This document shows, piece by piece, positions 27,256 to 36,254 of a DNA stretch of 64,000 nt (within the stretch, counting starts at the first letter, position 1; the number at the start of each line of letters is the position of its first letter). Made by a program: the position numbers and the translations under genes. The DNA lies in contig NZ_BAFU01000055.1 in assembly GCF_000308495.1 (NCBI RefSeq), positions 62,001-126,000 on the forward strand, written 5' to 3'. The DNA comes from Nocardia brevicatena NBRC 12119 (lineage in GTDB: Bacteria; Actinomycetota; Actinomycetes; Mycobacteriales; Mycobacteriaceae). Below the pieces are notes generated by a model. It ran no database searches. It was given only the letters and a program-made list of their open reading frames with translations, and had not been told where the DNA came from.

Positions 27256-28614
27256 CTACATGGAGGCGATCAGCCGGTCGACGCGTTCGTCGACGGAACG
27301 GAACGGATCTTTGCACAGCACCGTGCGCTGGGCCTGGTCGTTCAGTTTCAGGTGTACCCAGTCGACGGTGAAATCGCGTCCCGCCGCCTGGGCCGCGTTG
27401 ATGAAATCCCCGCGCAGTTTGGCCCGGGTGGTCTGCGGCGGGGTGTCCACCGCGGCGTCGACCGCCTCGTCTTCGGTGACCCGCTTGGCCAGCCCCTTGC
27501 GCTGCAGCAGGTCGAAGACGCCGCGGCCGCGTTTGATGTCGTGGTAGGCCAGATCCAGCTGGGCGATCTTGGGATCGGACAGGTCCATCCCGTAACGCTC
27601 CTGGTAGCGCTGGAACAGTTTGCGCTTGATCACCCAGTCGATCTCGGTATCGACCTTGGCGAAATCCTGGGCCTCCACCGCGTCCAGGGTACGTCCCCAT
27701 AGATCCACCACCTGGTCGATCTGTGGATCGCGTTCCCGGTTGCGCAGATGCTCCACGGCGCGGGCGTAGTACTCGCGCTGGATGTCGAGCGCGCTGGCCT
27801 GGCGGCCGCCGGCCAACCGCACGGGGCGGCGCCCGGTGAGGTCGTGGCTGACCTCACGGATGGCGCGGATCGGGTTGTCGAGCGCGAAATCGCGGAACGA
27901 GACCCCGGCCTCGATCATCTCCAACACCAGCGACGCGGTGCCCACCTTGAGCATGGTGGTGGTTTCGGACATGTTCGAATCGCCGACGATGACATGCAGC
28001 CTGCGGTACTTCTCGGCATCGGCGTGCGGTTCGTCGCGGGTGTTGATGATCGGACGCGAGCGGGTGGTGGCCGAGGACACGCCCTCCCAAATGTGCTCGG
28101 CCCGCTGCGACAGGCAGTAGGTGGCCGCCTTGGGTGTCTGCAGCACCTTGCCCGCGCCGCAGATCAGCTGCCTGGTGACCAGGAACGGCAACAACACATC
28201 GGAGATGCGGGAGAACTCGCCGGCCCGGACGACCAGGAAGTTCTCGTGGCAGCCGTAGGAGTTGCCCGCCGAGTCGGTGTTGTTCTTGAACAGGTAGATG
28301 TCCCCGCCGATCCCCTCCTCGGCCAGACGCTGTTCGGCATCGATGAGCAGATCCTCGAGCACCCGCTCCCCGGCCCGGTCGTGGGTGACCAACTGGACCA
28401 GGCTGTCACATTCGGCGGTGGCGTATTCCGGATGCGATCCGACGTCGAGGTACAGCCGGGCACCGTTGCGGAGGAACACGTTGGAACTGCGCCCCCACGA
28501 CACCACCCGGCGGAACAGATACCGGGCCACCTCGTCGGGGCTGAGCCGGCGGTGTCCGTGGAACGTGCACGTCACACCGAATTCGGTCTCGATCCCCATT
28601 ATTCGTCGCTGCAC
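27256..28614 (-). CDS. pafA: Pup--protein ligase PafA
   Basis: ATP-dependent ligase joining the C-terminal glutamate of Pup to substrate lysines. The 452-residue protein matches the carboxylate-amine ligase fold: [11 protein letters not shown] at the N-terminus with the metal-binding Glu9, the catalytic Asp57 in [38 protein letters not shown], and [20 protein letters not shown]. The C-terminal small domain ends [12 protein letters not shown]. Start GTG 28614 is supported by TAATGT 7 nt upstream and by length. It lies between pafB and prcA as in mycobacteria, but with long gaps on both sides. Confidence 0.97.
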   Translation of the reverse strand: MQRRIMGIETEFGVTCTFHGHRRLSPDEVARYLFRRVVSWGRSSNVFLRNGARLYLDVGSHPEYATAECDSLVQLVTHDRAGERVLEDLLIDAEQRLAEEGIGGDIYLFKNNTDSAGNSYGCHENFLVVRAGEFSRISDVLLPFLVTRQLICGAGKVLQTPKAATYCLSQRAEHIWEGVSSATTRSRPIINTRDEPHADAEKYRRLHVIVGDSNMSETTTMLKVGTASLVLEMIEAGVSFRDFALDNPIRAIREVSHDLTGRRPVRLAGGRQASALDIQREYYARAVEHLRNRERDPQIDQVVDLWGRTLDAVEAQDFAKVDTEIDWVIKRKLFQRYQERYGMDLSDPKIAQLDLAYHDIKRGRGVFDLLQRKGLAKRVTEDEAVDAAVDTPPQTTRAKLRGDFINAAQAAGRDFTVDWVHLKLNDQAQRTVLCKDPFRSVDERVDRLIASM

Positions 28615-28621
28615 ACTATCG

Positions 28622-28627
28622 ACATTA
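28622..28627 (-). promoter_or_regulatory. -10 hexamer of probable leaderless pafA promoter
   Basis: TAATGT on the minus strand is 7 nt before GTG 28614, with no ribosome binding site. Confidence 0.5.
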
Positions 28628-28968
28628 CAGCCATGACGTGGGGTTGCGTGGGGCTGCGGAAAACCCGACTGCATACGTCTTGGCAACGATTGGTGTGAAA
28701 TCGGTCCGATCGCAGGGCATCGGGACGCGGAAAACACGTGGTCGGCGCACGGTCGAGGCCGCGGGCCGGTGCCGGCGGAGATAACGCGGCGTAACCGCGC
28801 GGGCGCAGCACGGAGGCCCAACAGGCAGCCCGGTCGAGTGACCGTGGGGTGGCGCAGTGTCACCACACGGGCGCAAAGTGCGGCTCCCGACGGACACCGC
28901 GGCCGACACCGGAGGAGGTAGCGCGGTCGTCATCCCGGATGCCGCTCGGGTGACCCGGCAGCACCGCG
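28628..28968. other. pafA-prcA intergenic region
   Basis: About 340 bp with no gene I can support; open frames here have no recognisable content. The only structure at its edge is the prcA terminator hairpin. The pafA promoter would occupy the left end. Confidence 0.45.
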
Positions 28969-29006
28969 CCCGGTCGCCGGCGGGTGTCATACCGCCGGCG
29001 ACCGGG
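28969..29006 (-). terminator. Terminator-like hairpin after prcA
   Basis: CCCGGTCGCCGGCGG (28969-28983) and CCGCCGGCGACCGGG (28992-29006) form a perfect 15-bp stem with an 8-nt loop, 11 nt past the prcA stop. There is no U tract, common in actinobacteria. Confidence 0.65.
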
Positions 29007-29017
29007 TTGGTTGGGGA

Positions 29018-29800
29018 CTACTTCTCCTTATCGCCGGTGTCCACGGGTTTCCCCTCACCGTCCGGTTTCCCGGCGTCGGCGGAAGCCTCGGCCGGAGCCA
29101 ACAGCTGTTCCAACGCCGCGCGACCGACCCGCCGGAAGGCCCGACGGGGCCGGGCCTGCTCGAGGGTGGCGACCTCGAGCGAACCGACGCCCAGCGTCCG
29201 CTTCTCCTTGTCGGCACCGTCCGGTACCCCGGCCTGCAGTGCCCGCACCGCGACGCCCACGGCGGCCGCGAGATCCATACCCGACCGGTAGGAATCCTTC
29301 AGCGCCGTGAGGATCGGCTCGGTGGTACCGCCCATCACCACATAATCGCGTTCGTCGACGATCGAACCGTCGAAGGTGATGCGGTACAGCACTGCCTCCG
29401 GCTCCTGCTCCGGATAGCTGACCTCCGCGACACAGATCTCCACCTCGTAGGGCTTGAGCTGATCGGTGAAGATCGTGCCCAGCGTCTGGGCGTAGGCGTT
29501 GGCCAGCGCCCGCCCGGTGACGTCACGTCGGTCGAACTGATATCCGCGCAGATCGGCCTGCAGGATGCCGCCGCGGCGCAGATTCTCGAACTCGTTGTAC
29601 TTGCCGACGGCGGCGAAGCCGATCCGGTCGTACAGTTCGCTCACCTTGTGCAGGGTCGCCGACGGGTTCTCCGCGACGAACAGCACACCCTTGTCGTACA
29701 CCAGCACCACGACACTGCGACCCCGAGCGATGCCCTTGCGCGCGAGCTCGGTCTTGTCGCGCATGATCTGCTCGGCCGACGCATAGTACGGCAGTGTCAT
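29018..29800 (-). CDS. prcA: Proteasome subunit alpha
   Basis: A 260-residue structural subunit forming the outer rings of the 20S core and the docking surface for Mpa. It begins [20 protein letters not shown], the gating N-terminus, followed by [15 protein letters not shown] and the alpha-type fold ([38 protein letters not shown]). The C-terminal ~50 residues are an Ala/Glu/Lys-rich tail, variable in the family. The start overlaps the prcB stop by 4 nt (ATGA), so the subunits are coupled for balanced synthesis. Confidence 0.96.
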   Translation of the reverse strand: MTLPYYASAEQIMRDKTELARKGIARGRSVVVLVYDKGVLFVAENPSATLHKVSELYDRIGFAAVGKYNEFENLRRGGILQADLRGYQFDRRDVTGRALANAYAQTLGTIFTDQLKPYEVEICVAEVSYPEQEPEAVLYRITFDGSIVDERDYVVMGGTTEPILTALKDSYRSGMDLAAAVGVAVRALQAGVPDGADKEKRTLGVGSLEVATLEQARPRRAFRRVGRAALEQLLAPAEASADAGKPDGEGKPVDTGDKEK

Positions 29801-30672
29801 GCGCGGATGCTCCCTTCCTGTTCGGCCGCCTCACGGTCGGCGGCGATACCGCGGGCGATGCCCTCGAGGCGTTCCTCGGGCACCTCCACCGCACCGTCGG
29901 AGTCGATGACGATCGCCGTCGGATAGATTCCGCGCAGCAGGTCGGGTCCGCCGGTGGCGGTATCGTCGTCGGACGCGTCGACCAGGGCCTCGACCGCGAT
30001 ACGCAGCGCCCGGTCCTGATCGATCCCCTTGGAGTAGAGCTTCTTCAGCGATGTCCTGGCGAACATCGATCCGGAGCCGACCGCGGTGAAACCGAACCGC
30101 TCTTCGCTGCGACCGCCCACCACGTCGAAGGAGACGATGCGCCCGGCGCGGTCCGGGTCGGTGGCCTGTTCGTCGTAACCGATCAGCAGCGGCACCACCG
30201 CGAGCCCCTGCATGGCGGCCGGCAGGTTGTCACGCACCATCTTCGACAGTTTGTTGGCCTTACCGTCGAAGGTGAGCGACACCCCCTCGATCTTCTCGTA
30301 GTACTCCAACTCCACCGCGAACAGCCGCACCAGTTCGATGGCCATCCCGACGGTGCCGGCGATACCGGTCGCCGAATAGGTGTCGGTGATGTGCACCTTC
30401 TCCACGTCCCGACCGGCCAGCAGGTTGCCCTGGGTGGATCGGCGGTCACCGGCGATCAACACGCCACCCCGGTAGGACACGGCGACGACCGTGGTCCCGT
30501 GCGGGGCGATATCCGACGCGCCGCCGCCGGTATTCCCGACGGCGGCGTTGCCGGTTACCGCATCGCCGAATCTGTTGCTCGGCAACAGCTCCGGCGCGTG
30601 CATTCGCAGATGTTCGGTAAAGGATGACAGGGCGTACCCCGGGTGGAGACGCATGGGGTCACCTGCGGTCAC
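29797..30672 (-). CDS. prcB: Proteasome subunit beta
   Basis: Catalytic subunit of 291 residues made with a propeptide. The propeptide (~59 residues) ends HG before TTVVAVSY, so Thr60 becomes the N-terminal nucleophile after autocleavage. [20 protein letters not shown] carries the conserved Asp and the helix after it, and [18 protein letters not shown] and [11 protein letters not shown] complete the active-site region. GTG 30672 overlaps the pup stop (GTGA); ATG 30654 is a possible internal start. Part of the pup-prcB-prcA operon. Confidence 0.96.
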   Translation of the reverse strand: MTAGDPMRLHPGYALSSFTEHLRMHAPELLPSNRFGDAVTGNAAVGNTGGGASDIAPHGTTVVAVSYRGGVLIAGDRRSTQGNLLAGRDVEKVHITDTYSATGIAGTVGMAIELVRLFAVELEYYEKIEGVSLTFDGKANKLSKMVRDNLPAAMQGLAVVPLLIGYDEQATDPDRAGRIVSFDVVGGRSEERFGFTAVGSGSMFARTSLKKLYSKGIDQDRALRIAVEALVDASDDDTATGGPDLLRGIYPTAIVIDSDGAVEVPEERLEGIARGIAADREAAEQEGSIRA

Positions 30673-30863
30673 TGGCCACCTTTCTGCACGTAGGCCCGGA
30701 CGAAGTCCTCGGCGTTCTCCTCGAGCACATCATCGATCTCGTCGAGCAGGTCGTCGGTGTCCTCCGCCAGCTTCTCGCGCCGTTCCTGACCCGCGGCATC
30801 CACACCGTCCAGGCCCTCGTCATCGTCGCCGCCCCCGGCGCGTTTGGTCTGCTCTTGTGCCAT
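30669..30863 (-). CDS. pup: Prokaryotic ubiquitin-like protein Pup
   Basis: A 64-residue disordered protein tag. The N-terminal half ([12 protein letters not shown]) is needed for unfolding by Mpa; the middle, rich in Asp/Glu ([18 protein letters not shown]), forms a helix on binding the Mpa coiled coil; the end is YVQKGGQ. Because the last residue is Gln, Dop must deamidate it to Glu before ligation, and dop lies just upstream. ATG 30863 follows GAGGAGG. The stop overlaps the prcB start by 4 nt. Confidence 0.98.
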   Translation of the reverse strand: MAQEQTKRAGGGDDDEGLDGVDAAGQERREKLAEDTDDLLDEIDDVLEENAEDFVRAYVQKGGQ

Positions 30864-31067
30864 CGCAGCCGACCTCCTCTGTGTTCACCACGACCGATCC
30901 CTCGTTCGGATCTCGGCCGAATCGTGAGCAGCATCTGTGCTCGTCTCTCAACACTACCCAGCCCGAGCGACACATAGTCGGATTCCACCGCCCCGGCACC
31001 GGGCCGATACCGAAACGCGGTGGTTCGCACCCGCCCGTGGCGGGCGTCACCGACCGGTGCCGCGCGC

Positions 31068-32561
31068 TCAGCTGGTGAGCTGTTCCACCAGGTCGGCGGC
31101 GGTTCCGACACCGTCGAGCAGCTCCCCGACATGCGCTTTGGTGCCACGACGAGGCTCGAGGGTGGGAATCCGCACCAACGAATCACCGCCCAGATCGAAG
31201 ATCACCGAATCCCAGCTCGCGGCCGCGATATCGGCGCCGAAGCGGCGCAGGCATTCACCGCGGAAATAGGCGCGGGTATCGGTGGGCGGGGTCGTCATGG
31301 CCTCCACTACCTGCTGCTCGTTGACCAGGCGTTTCATCGAACCACGGGCCACCAGGCGATTGTACAGGCCCTTGTCCAGGCGGACATCGGAGTACTGCAG
31401 GTCCATCAGATGCAGTTTGGGCGCGGCCCAGCCCAGGCCCTCACGGCTGCGCATACCCTCCAACAGCCGCAGTTTGGCGGGCCAGTCCAATAGGTACGCG
31501 CATTCCATCGGATCGCGTTCCAGCAGGTCCAAAACCATGGACCAGTTCTCCAGGATGTCGGTGACGCGGGGATCGTCGGTGCCCTCGTGGAACGCGGCCA
31601 CCCGCTCCAGGTAGATCCGCTGCAGCGCCAGGCCGGTCAGTTCCCGGCCATCGGCCAGCGCCACCGTGGCGCGCAGGGTCGGATCGTGACTGATGGTGTG
31701 CACCGCCGTCACCGGACGGGCCAGCTGCAGATCCGACAGGTCCGCGCCGGATTCGATCAGGTCCAGCACCAGGGCCGTGGTGCCGACCTTGAGGTAGGTC
31801 GACATCTCGGCCAGATTGGCGTCACCGATGATAACGTGCAACCGGCGGTACTTGTCGGCGTCGGCGTGCGGTTCGTCCCGGGTGTTGATGATGCCGCGTT
31901 TGAGCGTGGTCTCCAGGCCGACCTCGACCTCGATGTAGTCGGCGCGCTGCGACAGCTGGAAGCCGGCGTGCTCACCGGACTGCCCGATCCCGACCCGGCC
32001 GGAACCACAGATCACCTGGCGGGACACGAAAAACGGTGTCAGCCCCACGATCACCGCGTTGAACGGGGTTTCCCGGTTCATCAGGTAGTTCTCGTGGGTA
32101 CCGTAGGAGGCGCCCTTGCCGTCGATATTGTTCTTGTACAGCTGCATCCGGGGCGCACCCGGAACACTGGAGGCGTGCCGGGCGGCGGCCTCCATCACCC
32201 GCTCCCCCGCCTTGTCCCACAGGACGGCGTCCAGCGGATCGGTCACCTCGGGGGCGGAGTATTCCGGATGAGCGTGGTCGACATACAGCCGGGCGCCGTT
32301 GGTGAGGATCATATTCGCGGCGCCGACCTCGTCGGCGTCGATCACCGGCGCCGGACCGTTCATCCGGCTCAGATCGAAACCGCGGGCGTCCCGCAGCGGG
32401 GATTCCACCTCGTAGTCCCAGCGCGTGCGCTTGGCCCGAGGCACTCCCTCGGCGGCAGCGTAGGCAAGTACCGCCTGGGTGGAGGTGAGGATCGGGTTGG
32501 CCGAGGGCTCGGTCGGAGTGGAGATGCCGTACTCGACCTCGATACCGATGATGCGCTGCAT
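31068..32561 (-). CDS. dop: Deamidase / depupylase of Pup
   Basis: A 497-residue homologue of PafA that hydrolyses the C-terminal amide of Pup and also removes Pup from substrates. It shows [15 protein letters not shown], the catalytic Asp95 in [37 protein letters not shown], and the Dop loop region absent from PafA ([19 protein letters not shown], residues ~49-67). ATG 32561 has TAGGCT 7 nt upstream. It precedes pup by 204 bp with no gene between, the usual order. Confidence 0.97.
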   Translation of the reverse strand: MQRIIGIEVEYGISTPTEPSANPILTSTQAVLAYAAAEGVPRAKRTRWDYEVESPLRDARGFDLSRMNGPAPVIDADEVGAANMILTNGARLYVDHAHPEYSAPEVTDPLDAVLWDKAGERVMEAAARHASSVPGAPRMQLYKNNIDGKGASYGTHENYLMNRETPFNAVIVGLTPFFVSRQVICGSGRVGIGQSGEHAGFQLSQRADYIEVEVGLETTLKRGIINTRDEPHADADKYRRLHVIIGDANLAEMSTYLKVGTTALVLDLIESGADLSDLQLARPVTAVHTISHDPTLRATVALADGRELTGLALQRIYLERVAAFHEGTDDPRVTDILENWSMVLDLLERDPMECAYLLDWPAKLRLLEGMRSREGLGWAAPKLHLMDLQYSDVRLDKGLYNRLVARGSMKRLVNEQQVVEAMTTPPTDTRAYFRGECLRRFGADIAAASWDSVIFDLGGDSLVRIPTLEPRRGTKAHVGELLDGVGTAADLVEQLTS

Positions 32562-32568
32562 GGCATCG

Positions 32569-32574
32569 AGCCTA
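32569..32574 (-). promoter_or_regulatory. -10 hexamer of probable leaderless dop promoter
   Basis: TAGGCT on the minus strand ends 7 nt before ATG 32561. Confidence 0.5.
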
Positions 32575-32833
32575 AACGACATCGTCGGACGGCCGTCCGT
32601 CAACAGGCCGCGCGCGACCGGAGCGAAGAGGGAGGTACGCCCGAGAACACGACCGGAAAGCCCTCCGCCTCCCGCCCCGCGCACAGCCGGAGAGGGCCGG
32701 GGTACGGGTGGGCGACAAGCGGAAGCCATCCCACCGGTACTACTTCCGGACGACATCTCGTCGCAGAAAATCCTCCCCCGCGTGATCCTTTCGGGTGACG
32801 CGGCGGCGCGCCGCGTGGTGCGATGGTCTCACA

Positions 32834-34036
32834 ATGACCCGCTCCCGGACCGATGTGGCCGTCGGTGAATCGACACCGCCCCGCCCATCCCGACTGGTGG
32901 CCCTGGACGTGCTGCGCGGTATGGCGATACTGGGCACGCTCGGCACCAATATCTGGATCCTGACCGACCCCGAGGGCATGATCGGCTACATCGAGCGGCT
33001 GAGCACCGCCCCCGCCGATGCGTGGATGTGGGCGGAGAAGGCGCTGCAGCAGGTGGCGCAGGGCAAATTCCTGGGATTGCTCACCATTATGTTCGGCGTC
33101 GGGCTGGCCATCCAGCAGGCGTCGGCGCAGCGGGGCGGACGGAGTTGGCCGGGTGCCTACCCGTGGCGGGCCGGGCTGCTGTTCCTCGACGGGCTGCTCA
33201 ACTTCCTGTTCATCGCCGAGTTCGACGTGTTGATGGGCTATGCGGTGACCGCGCTGATCGTCGCCTATGTGTTGGCGCGCGGTCCACGAGGCCGGCGACA
33301 ATGGATAATCGGTGCCGCGGGTATCCACCTGGCGATTCTGACGCTACTCGCCCTCGCCGTGGCCGTGGGCCCGCGGGGCGAACCGACCGGTTCCGAACCG
33401 CTGAACCCGAACCCCTACGCCGACGGCTCGTTCTGGGACCTGGTGTTGTTCCGGCTCCAGAACGCGGGAGGTTTCCGCCTCGAGCCGGTCGTGATCCTGC
33501 CGATGACGATCGCGCTGTTCCTGGTCGGCGCCCGGCTGTACCGGACCGGGGTGTTCGCTCCCGAAGGCGCCGGACTGCGGCGCCGGCTCATGATCGTCGG
33601 TTTCGGCGCCGCCATGCCGGTGGATCTGCTCGGCGGCATCCTCGGCGGTGGTGTGAGCGTGAATGTGATCCTGCTGCTCCGCTACGGCACGGCTCCGTTC
33701 GTCTCGTTGGCCATCCTGGCCCTGGTCGCCGAGTTCTACCTGCGCCGGCCGCGCGTCGGTTTCCTCGGCCGCCGGATGACCGAGGTGGGTCGGACCGCTC
33801 TCAGCTGCTATATCCTGCAGAATCTCGTCGGCTCGATCCTGTGCTACGGCTGGGGTTTCGGCCTGGCGGCCCGCTACGCCCCCGGGTCCCGGGTTCCGTT
33901 CACCATCGCGATCTACCTGGTCGTCATCGTCATCATCACGGCCTTCGCCCACCTGTGGCTGCGTTATTTCGAGCGCGGCCCCGTCGAATGGCTGTGGCAT
34001 ACGAGCTATCGGCGCCTCGCCGGATCGGGCGCATAA
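32834..34036 (+). CDS. DUF418 domain-containing membrane protein
   Basis: A 400-residue integral membrane protein. RLVALDVLRGMAILGTLGTN at the N-terminus is the DUF418/acyltransferase-3-like opening; about nine hydrophobic segments follow, with KFLGLLTIMFGVGLAIQ, FLDGLLNFLFIAEFDVLMGY and, near the end, RTALSCYILQNLVGSILCYG and WLRYFERGPVEWLWHTSYRR, the typical DUF418 C-terminus. ATG 32834 begins 36 residues before the first helix end. It opens the accessory block between dop and mpa. Function not established for the family. Confidence 0.88.
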   Translation: MTRSRTDVAVGESTPPRPSRLVALDVLRGMAILGTLGTNIWILTDPEGMIGYIERLSTAPADAWMWAEKALQQVAQGKFLGLLTIMFGVGLAIQQASAQRGGRSWPGAYPWRAGLLFLDGLLNFLFIAEFDVLMGYAVTALIVAYVLARGPRGRRQWIIGAAGIHLAILTLLALAVAVGPRGEPTGSEPLNPNPYADGSFWDLVLFRLQNAGGFRLEPVVILPMTIALFLVGARLYRTGVFAPEGAGLRRRLMIVGFGAAMPVDLLGGILGGGVSVNVILLLRYGTAPFVSLAILALVAEFYLRRPRVGFLGRRMTEVGRTALSCYILQNLVGSILCYGWGFGLAARYAPGSRVPFTIAIYLVVIVIITAFAHLWLRYFERGPVEWLWHTSYRRLAGSGA

Positions 34037-34084
34037 GGTGGTACCACACCGCTGTGGCGCCACCGCCTCGCGGCGGAGGCCACG

Positions 34085-34381
34085 ATGACGACCGATCCGG
34101 CCCGGCTCGAAGTCGGACGGCTGCACCTGCTCGGCGAACTCCGCGAGTTACGCCGCCGGGTCGCCGGCCTCACGGCCGGCTACCGCGAACTCGGCGAATC
34201 CGGCGCGCTGTCGGGCACCGACGGTATCGGCGCTCCCACCACGCCGGACTACTGTCTCGCGGGCGCGGCCGATGTGTTCGCCGAGGCGCTACTCGAGCTC
34301 GATGCCGCCACCGACGCCCTCGACCGTGTGGGCGACTGCACCGGTCGGCTGTGTTCGGTGCCCTGGCCCATACCGTCCTGA
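34085..34381 (+). CDS. Small hypothetical protein
   Basis: A 98-residue protein starting at ATG 34085 behind GGAGG, 48 bp after the DUF418 gene and probably co-transcribed. The first half is a charged amphipathic helix (LLGELRELRRRVAGLTAGYR); the second half has Asp/Ala helices and two Cys in GDCTGRLCSVP at the end. I do not recognise a family; the helical, acidic character resembles ESX-type or DUF small actinobacterial proteins but lacks a WXG motif. Confidence 0.6.
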   Translation: MTTDPARLEVGRLHLLGELRELRRRVAGLTAGYRELGESGALSGTDGIGAPTTPDYCLAGAADVFAEALLELDAATDALDRVGDCTGRLCSVPWPIPS

Positions 34382-34797
34382 CGGCGGTGTTCCGGTGTCA
34401 CGGCGACGGCCGGAACCGCGAACTCTCGAGTTCGCACATCGGCGAATTCCCCTGTGTGCGTGCGGAAGTAGGCGTCCCGTAGCGGTTTCGAACACGGAAA
34501 ATCGCTCGCCGCGACACCCGATGTTCCGTATCGTGCGTCGTGCGGTCGAGCACAGGGCGCACCGGAATCTCCGGAGCGCGTTCCCGATATCGGCTCGATC
34601 GCCGCCTATGGTGGCGCAGATCCGAGGAATCTGTGGGGTTCGACTCCCTCTGGTGGTGTCCCCGCCCGGTCGTCGCCGGGACCGCGGCCATGCGGGCTCT
34701 CCGGTCGTGTCCGGGGAATGCCCCCGCCGCTGTTTCGTGGCCGGCCGGGGACATTCGGGAGCGGTGCGACGAGACAGATCGGGGAGGGAGCGAAGAC
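34382..34797. other. Intergenic region before the SPFH gene
   Basis: About 415 bp. Open frames exist but none looks like protein, and no RNA gene is evident. GAACTCTCGAGTTC (34419-34432) is a perfect 14-bp palindrome. The right end has GGGGAGGGAG, part of the next gene's ribosome binding site. Confidence 0.45.
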
Positions 34798-35448
34798 ATG
34801 TACACCACGGTCATGGAGTGGCAGCGGACGCTGCTGTTGCGCGACGGTACGGTCCGGCGGGTTCTCGAACCCGGTCGGCACCGGTACAACCGGAAGCGCT
34901 GCACCCTGCTCCCGGTCGATATGCGTCCCCGGCTACTGGTCGTCGCCGGCCAGGAACTGCTCACCTCCGACGGTTTGTCGCTGCGCGTGAGTTTCGCGGT
35001 GACCTGGCAGGTCACCGATCCGGTCGCGTACACCACCGGGGCGCAGAACGCCGATTCGGTCCTGTACGCGGCGATTCAGAACGCCGCCCGGGACGCGGTC
35101 ACCGGACACACCCTCGACGAACTGCTCACCGACCGGTCGCTGCTCGTCCCCGACGCGGAGATCCTCGCCGATGCCGTACGGCGTGTGGGTATGACGGTCA
35201 CCGAGGCGCATACACGGGACCTCATGCTCCCCGGCGAACTGCGGAAGGCGGCCCTGGAAACCATCCTGGCCCGCGAGCGCGGCCGCGCCGAACTCGAACG
35301 CGCCCGCGCCGAGGCCGCGGCCCTGCGCTCTCTGGCCAATACCGCGCGCCTGCTCGAGGAGCATCCGGCACTTCTGCGTCTGCGCACCTTGCAGGTGGCC
35401 GGCGCGCCGGGCACACAGATCGTGCTCGATCCCCGCGATCAGCACTGA
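34798..35448 (+). CDS. SPFH/Band 7 family protein, short
   Basis: A 216-residue protein with the SPFH core: EWQRTLLLRDGTVRRVLEPG (a slipin-like opening), TLLPVDMRPRLLVVAGQELL, TSDGLSLRVSFAVTWQVTDP, DELLTDRSLLVPDAEILADA, then a charged Ala/Glu/Arg coiled coil ([19 protein letters not shown]) that mediates oligomerisation. Unlike typical slipins it has no N-terminal membrane helix, so it may be cytoplasmic or associate through partners. ATG 34798 follows GGGAGGGAG. It lies 69 bp before the TetR gene. Role unknown. Confidence 0.8.
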   Translation: MYTTVMEWQRTLLLRDGTVRRVLEPGRHRYNRKRCTLLPVDMRPRLLVVAGQELLTSDGLSLRVSFAVTWQVTDPVAYTTGAQNADSVLYAAIQNAARDAVTGHTLDELLTDRSLLVPDAEILADAVRRVGMTVTEAHTRDLMLPGELRKAALETILARERGRAELERARAEAAALRSLANTARLLEEHPALLRLRTLQVAGAPGTQIVLDPRDQH

Positions 35449-35465
35449 GCCACCCGGGAATAAAC

Positions 35466-35497
35466 TTGCCCACTATGCAATATTGCCTTATGGGCAA
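35466..35497. promoter_or_regulatory. Nested palindrome, candidate TetR operator
   Basis: TTGCCCA-CTAT-GCAATATTGC-CTTA-TGGGCAA: an inner 10-bp palindrome framed symmetrically by 7-bp inverted arms. It ends 20 bp before the ATG of the TetR gene and is AT-rich against its surroundings, a position expected for autorepression. Confidence 0.65.
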
Positions 35498-35517
35498 TTT
35501 TATGGGATGCTCGGTAC

Positions 35518-36126
35518 ATGGCCGATGAACCCGAGCTCGGACTCCGGGAACGCAAGAAGCGCGATACTCGGCGCGCACTCAGTGACGCAGCCCTGGAACT
35601 CATGTTCGAACGCGGTATCGAGAATGTGGTACGCGAGGACATCGCCGAACGGGCGGGAGTCTCGGTCCGCACTTTCACCAACTACTTCTCCAACAAATAC
35701 GAGGCCGTCGGCTATCGGCAGATCGAACGGCTCCGCCGGAGCGCCGAGCTACTGCTCCATCGCCCGGGGGACGAACCGCTGTGGACGGCGATCACCGAGG
35801 CCATGGTGCAACCGCTCCACGAGGACGGTGGCGGTCATACCCCGACAGCGGCGATGCTCGCCGAGACCCGCAAACTCCTGACCACACCGGAGGCGCAGGC
35901 CGCCACCACCAGGGCAATCGGCGACGACCTGGTCCGCGCGATCGCTCGGCGCACCGGCACCGAACCCACCGATCTGTACCCGAGACTGGTCGCGGCCACC
36001 GTCCACGCCGCCTACACCGTCACGCTCGACACCTATACCCGAACCGATCCCCCCATACCTGCCACGACAATCCTGCGCGAGGCGCTGTACCGGCTGTCGC
36101 GGGGGCTCCCCGCCCCAACCGACTGA
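35518..36126 (+). CDS. TetR-family transcriptional regulator
   Basis: A 202-residue regulator with an N-terminal HTH (GLRERKKRDTRRALSDAALE, DIAERAGVSVRTFTNYFSNK), the normal TetR pattern, and a helical C-terminal ligand domain of ~130 residues ending with LYRLSRGLPAP. The elaborate inverted repeat directly upstream is its probable operator. The downstream FAD monooxygenase gene is 128 bp away on the same strand and is the natural candidate target, as TetR/aromatic hydroxylase pairs are frequent in actinobacteria. Confidence 0.92.
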   Translation: MADEPELGLRERKKRDTRRALSDAALELMFERGIENVVREDIAERAGVSVRTFTNYFSNKYEAVGYRQIERLRRSAELLLHRPGDEPLWTAITEAMVQPLHEDGGGHTPTAAMLAETRKLLTTPEAQAATTRAIGDDLVRAIARRTGTEPTDLYPRLVAATVHAAYTVTLDTYTRTDPPIPATTILREALYRLSRGLPAPTD

Positions 36127-36254
36127 GCACCCCCTCCCGCAACTCGATACGCACCCCGGTGGACGACCTGTGTCCCACCCGGGAATCCGGCACGACCTCC
36201 GACGCTCCACCCGACATCCCATCCGACGCCCGATCCGATAGGGGCCACGCCACC

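Noticed and set aside
34624-34650. T-arm-like GGGGTTCGACTCCC, possible tRNA
   Set aside because: No pairing acceptor arm, anticodon arm or D arm at the required distances on either strand.
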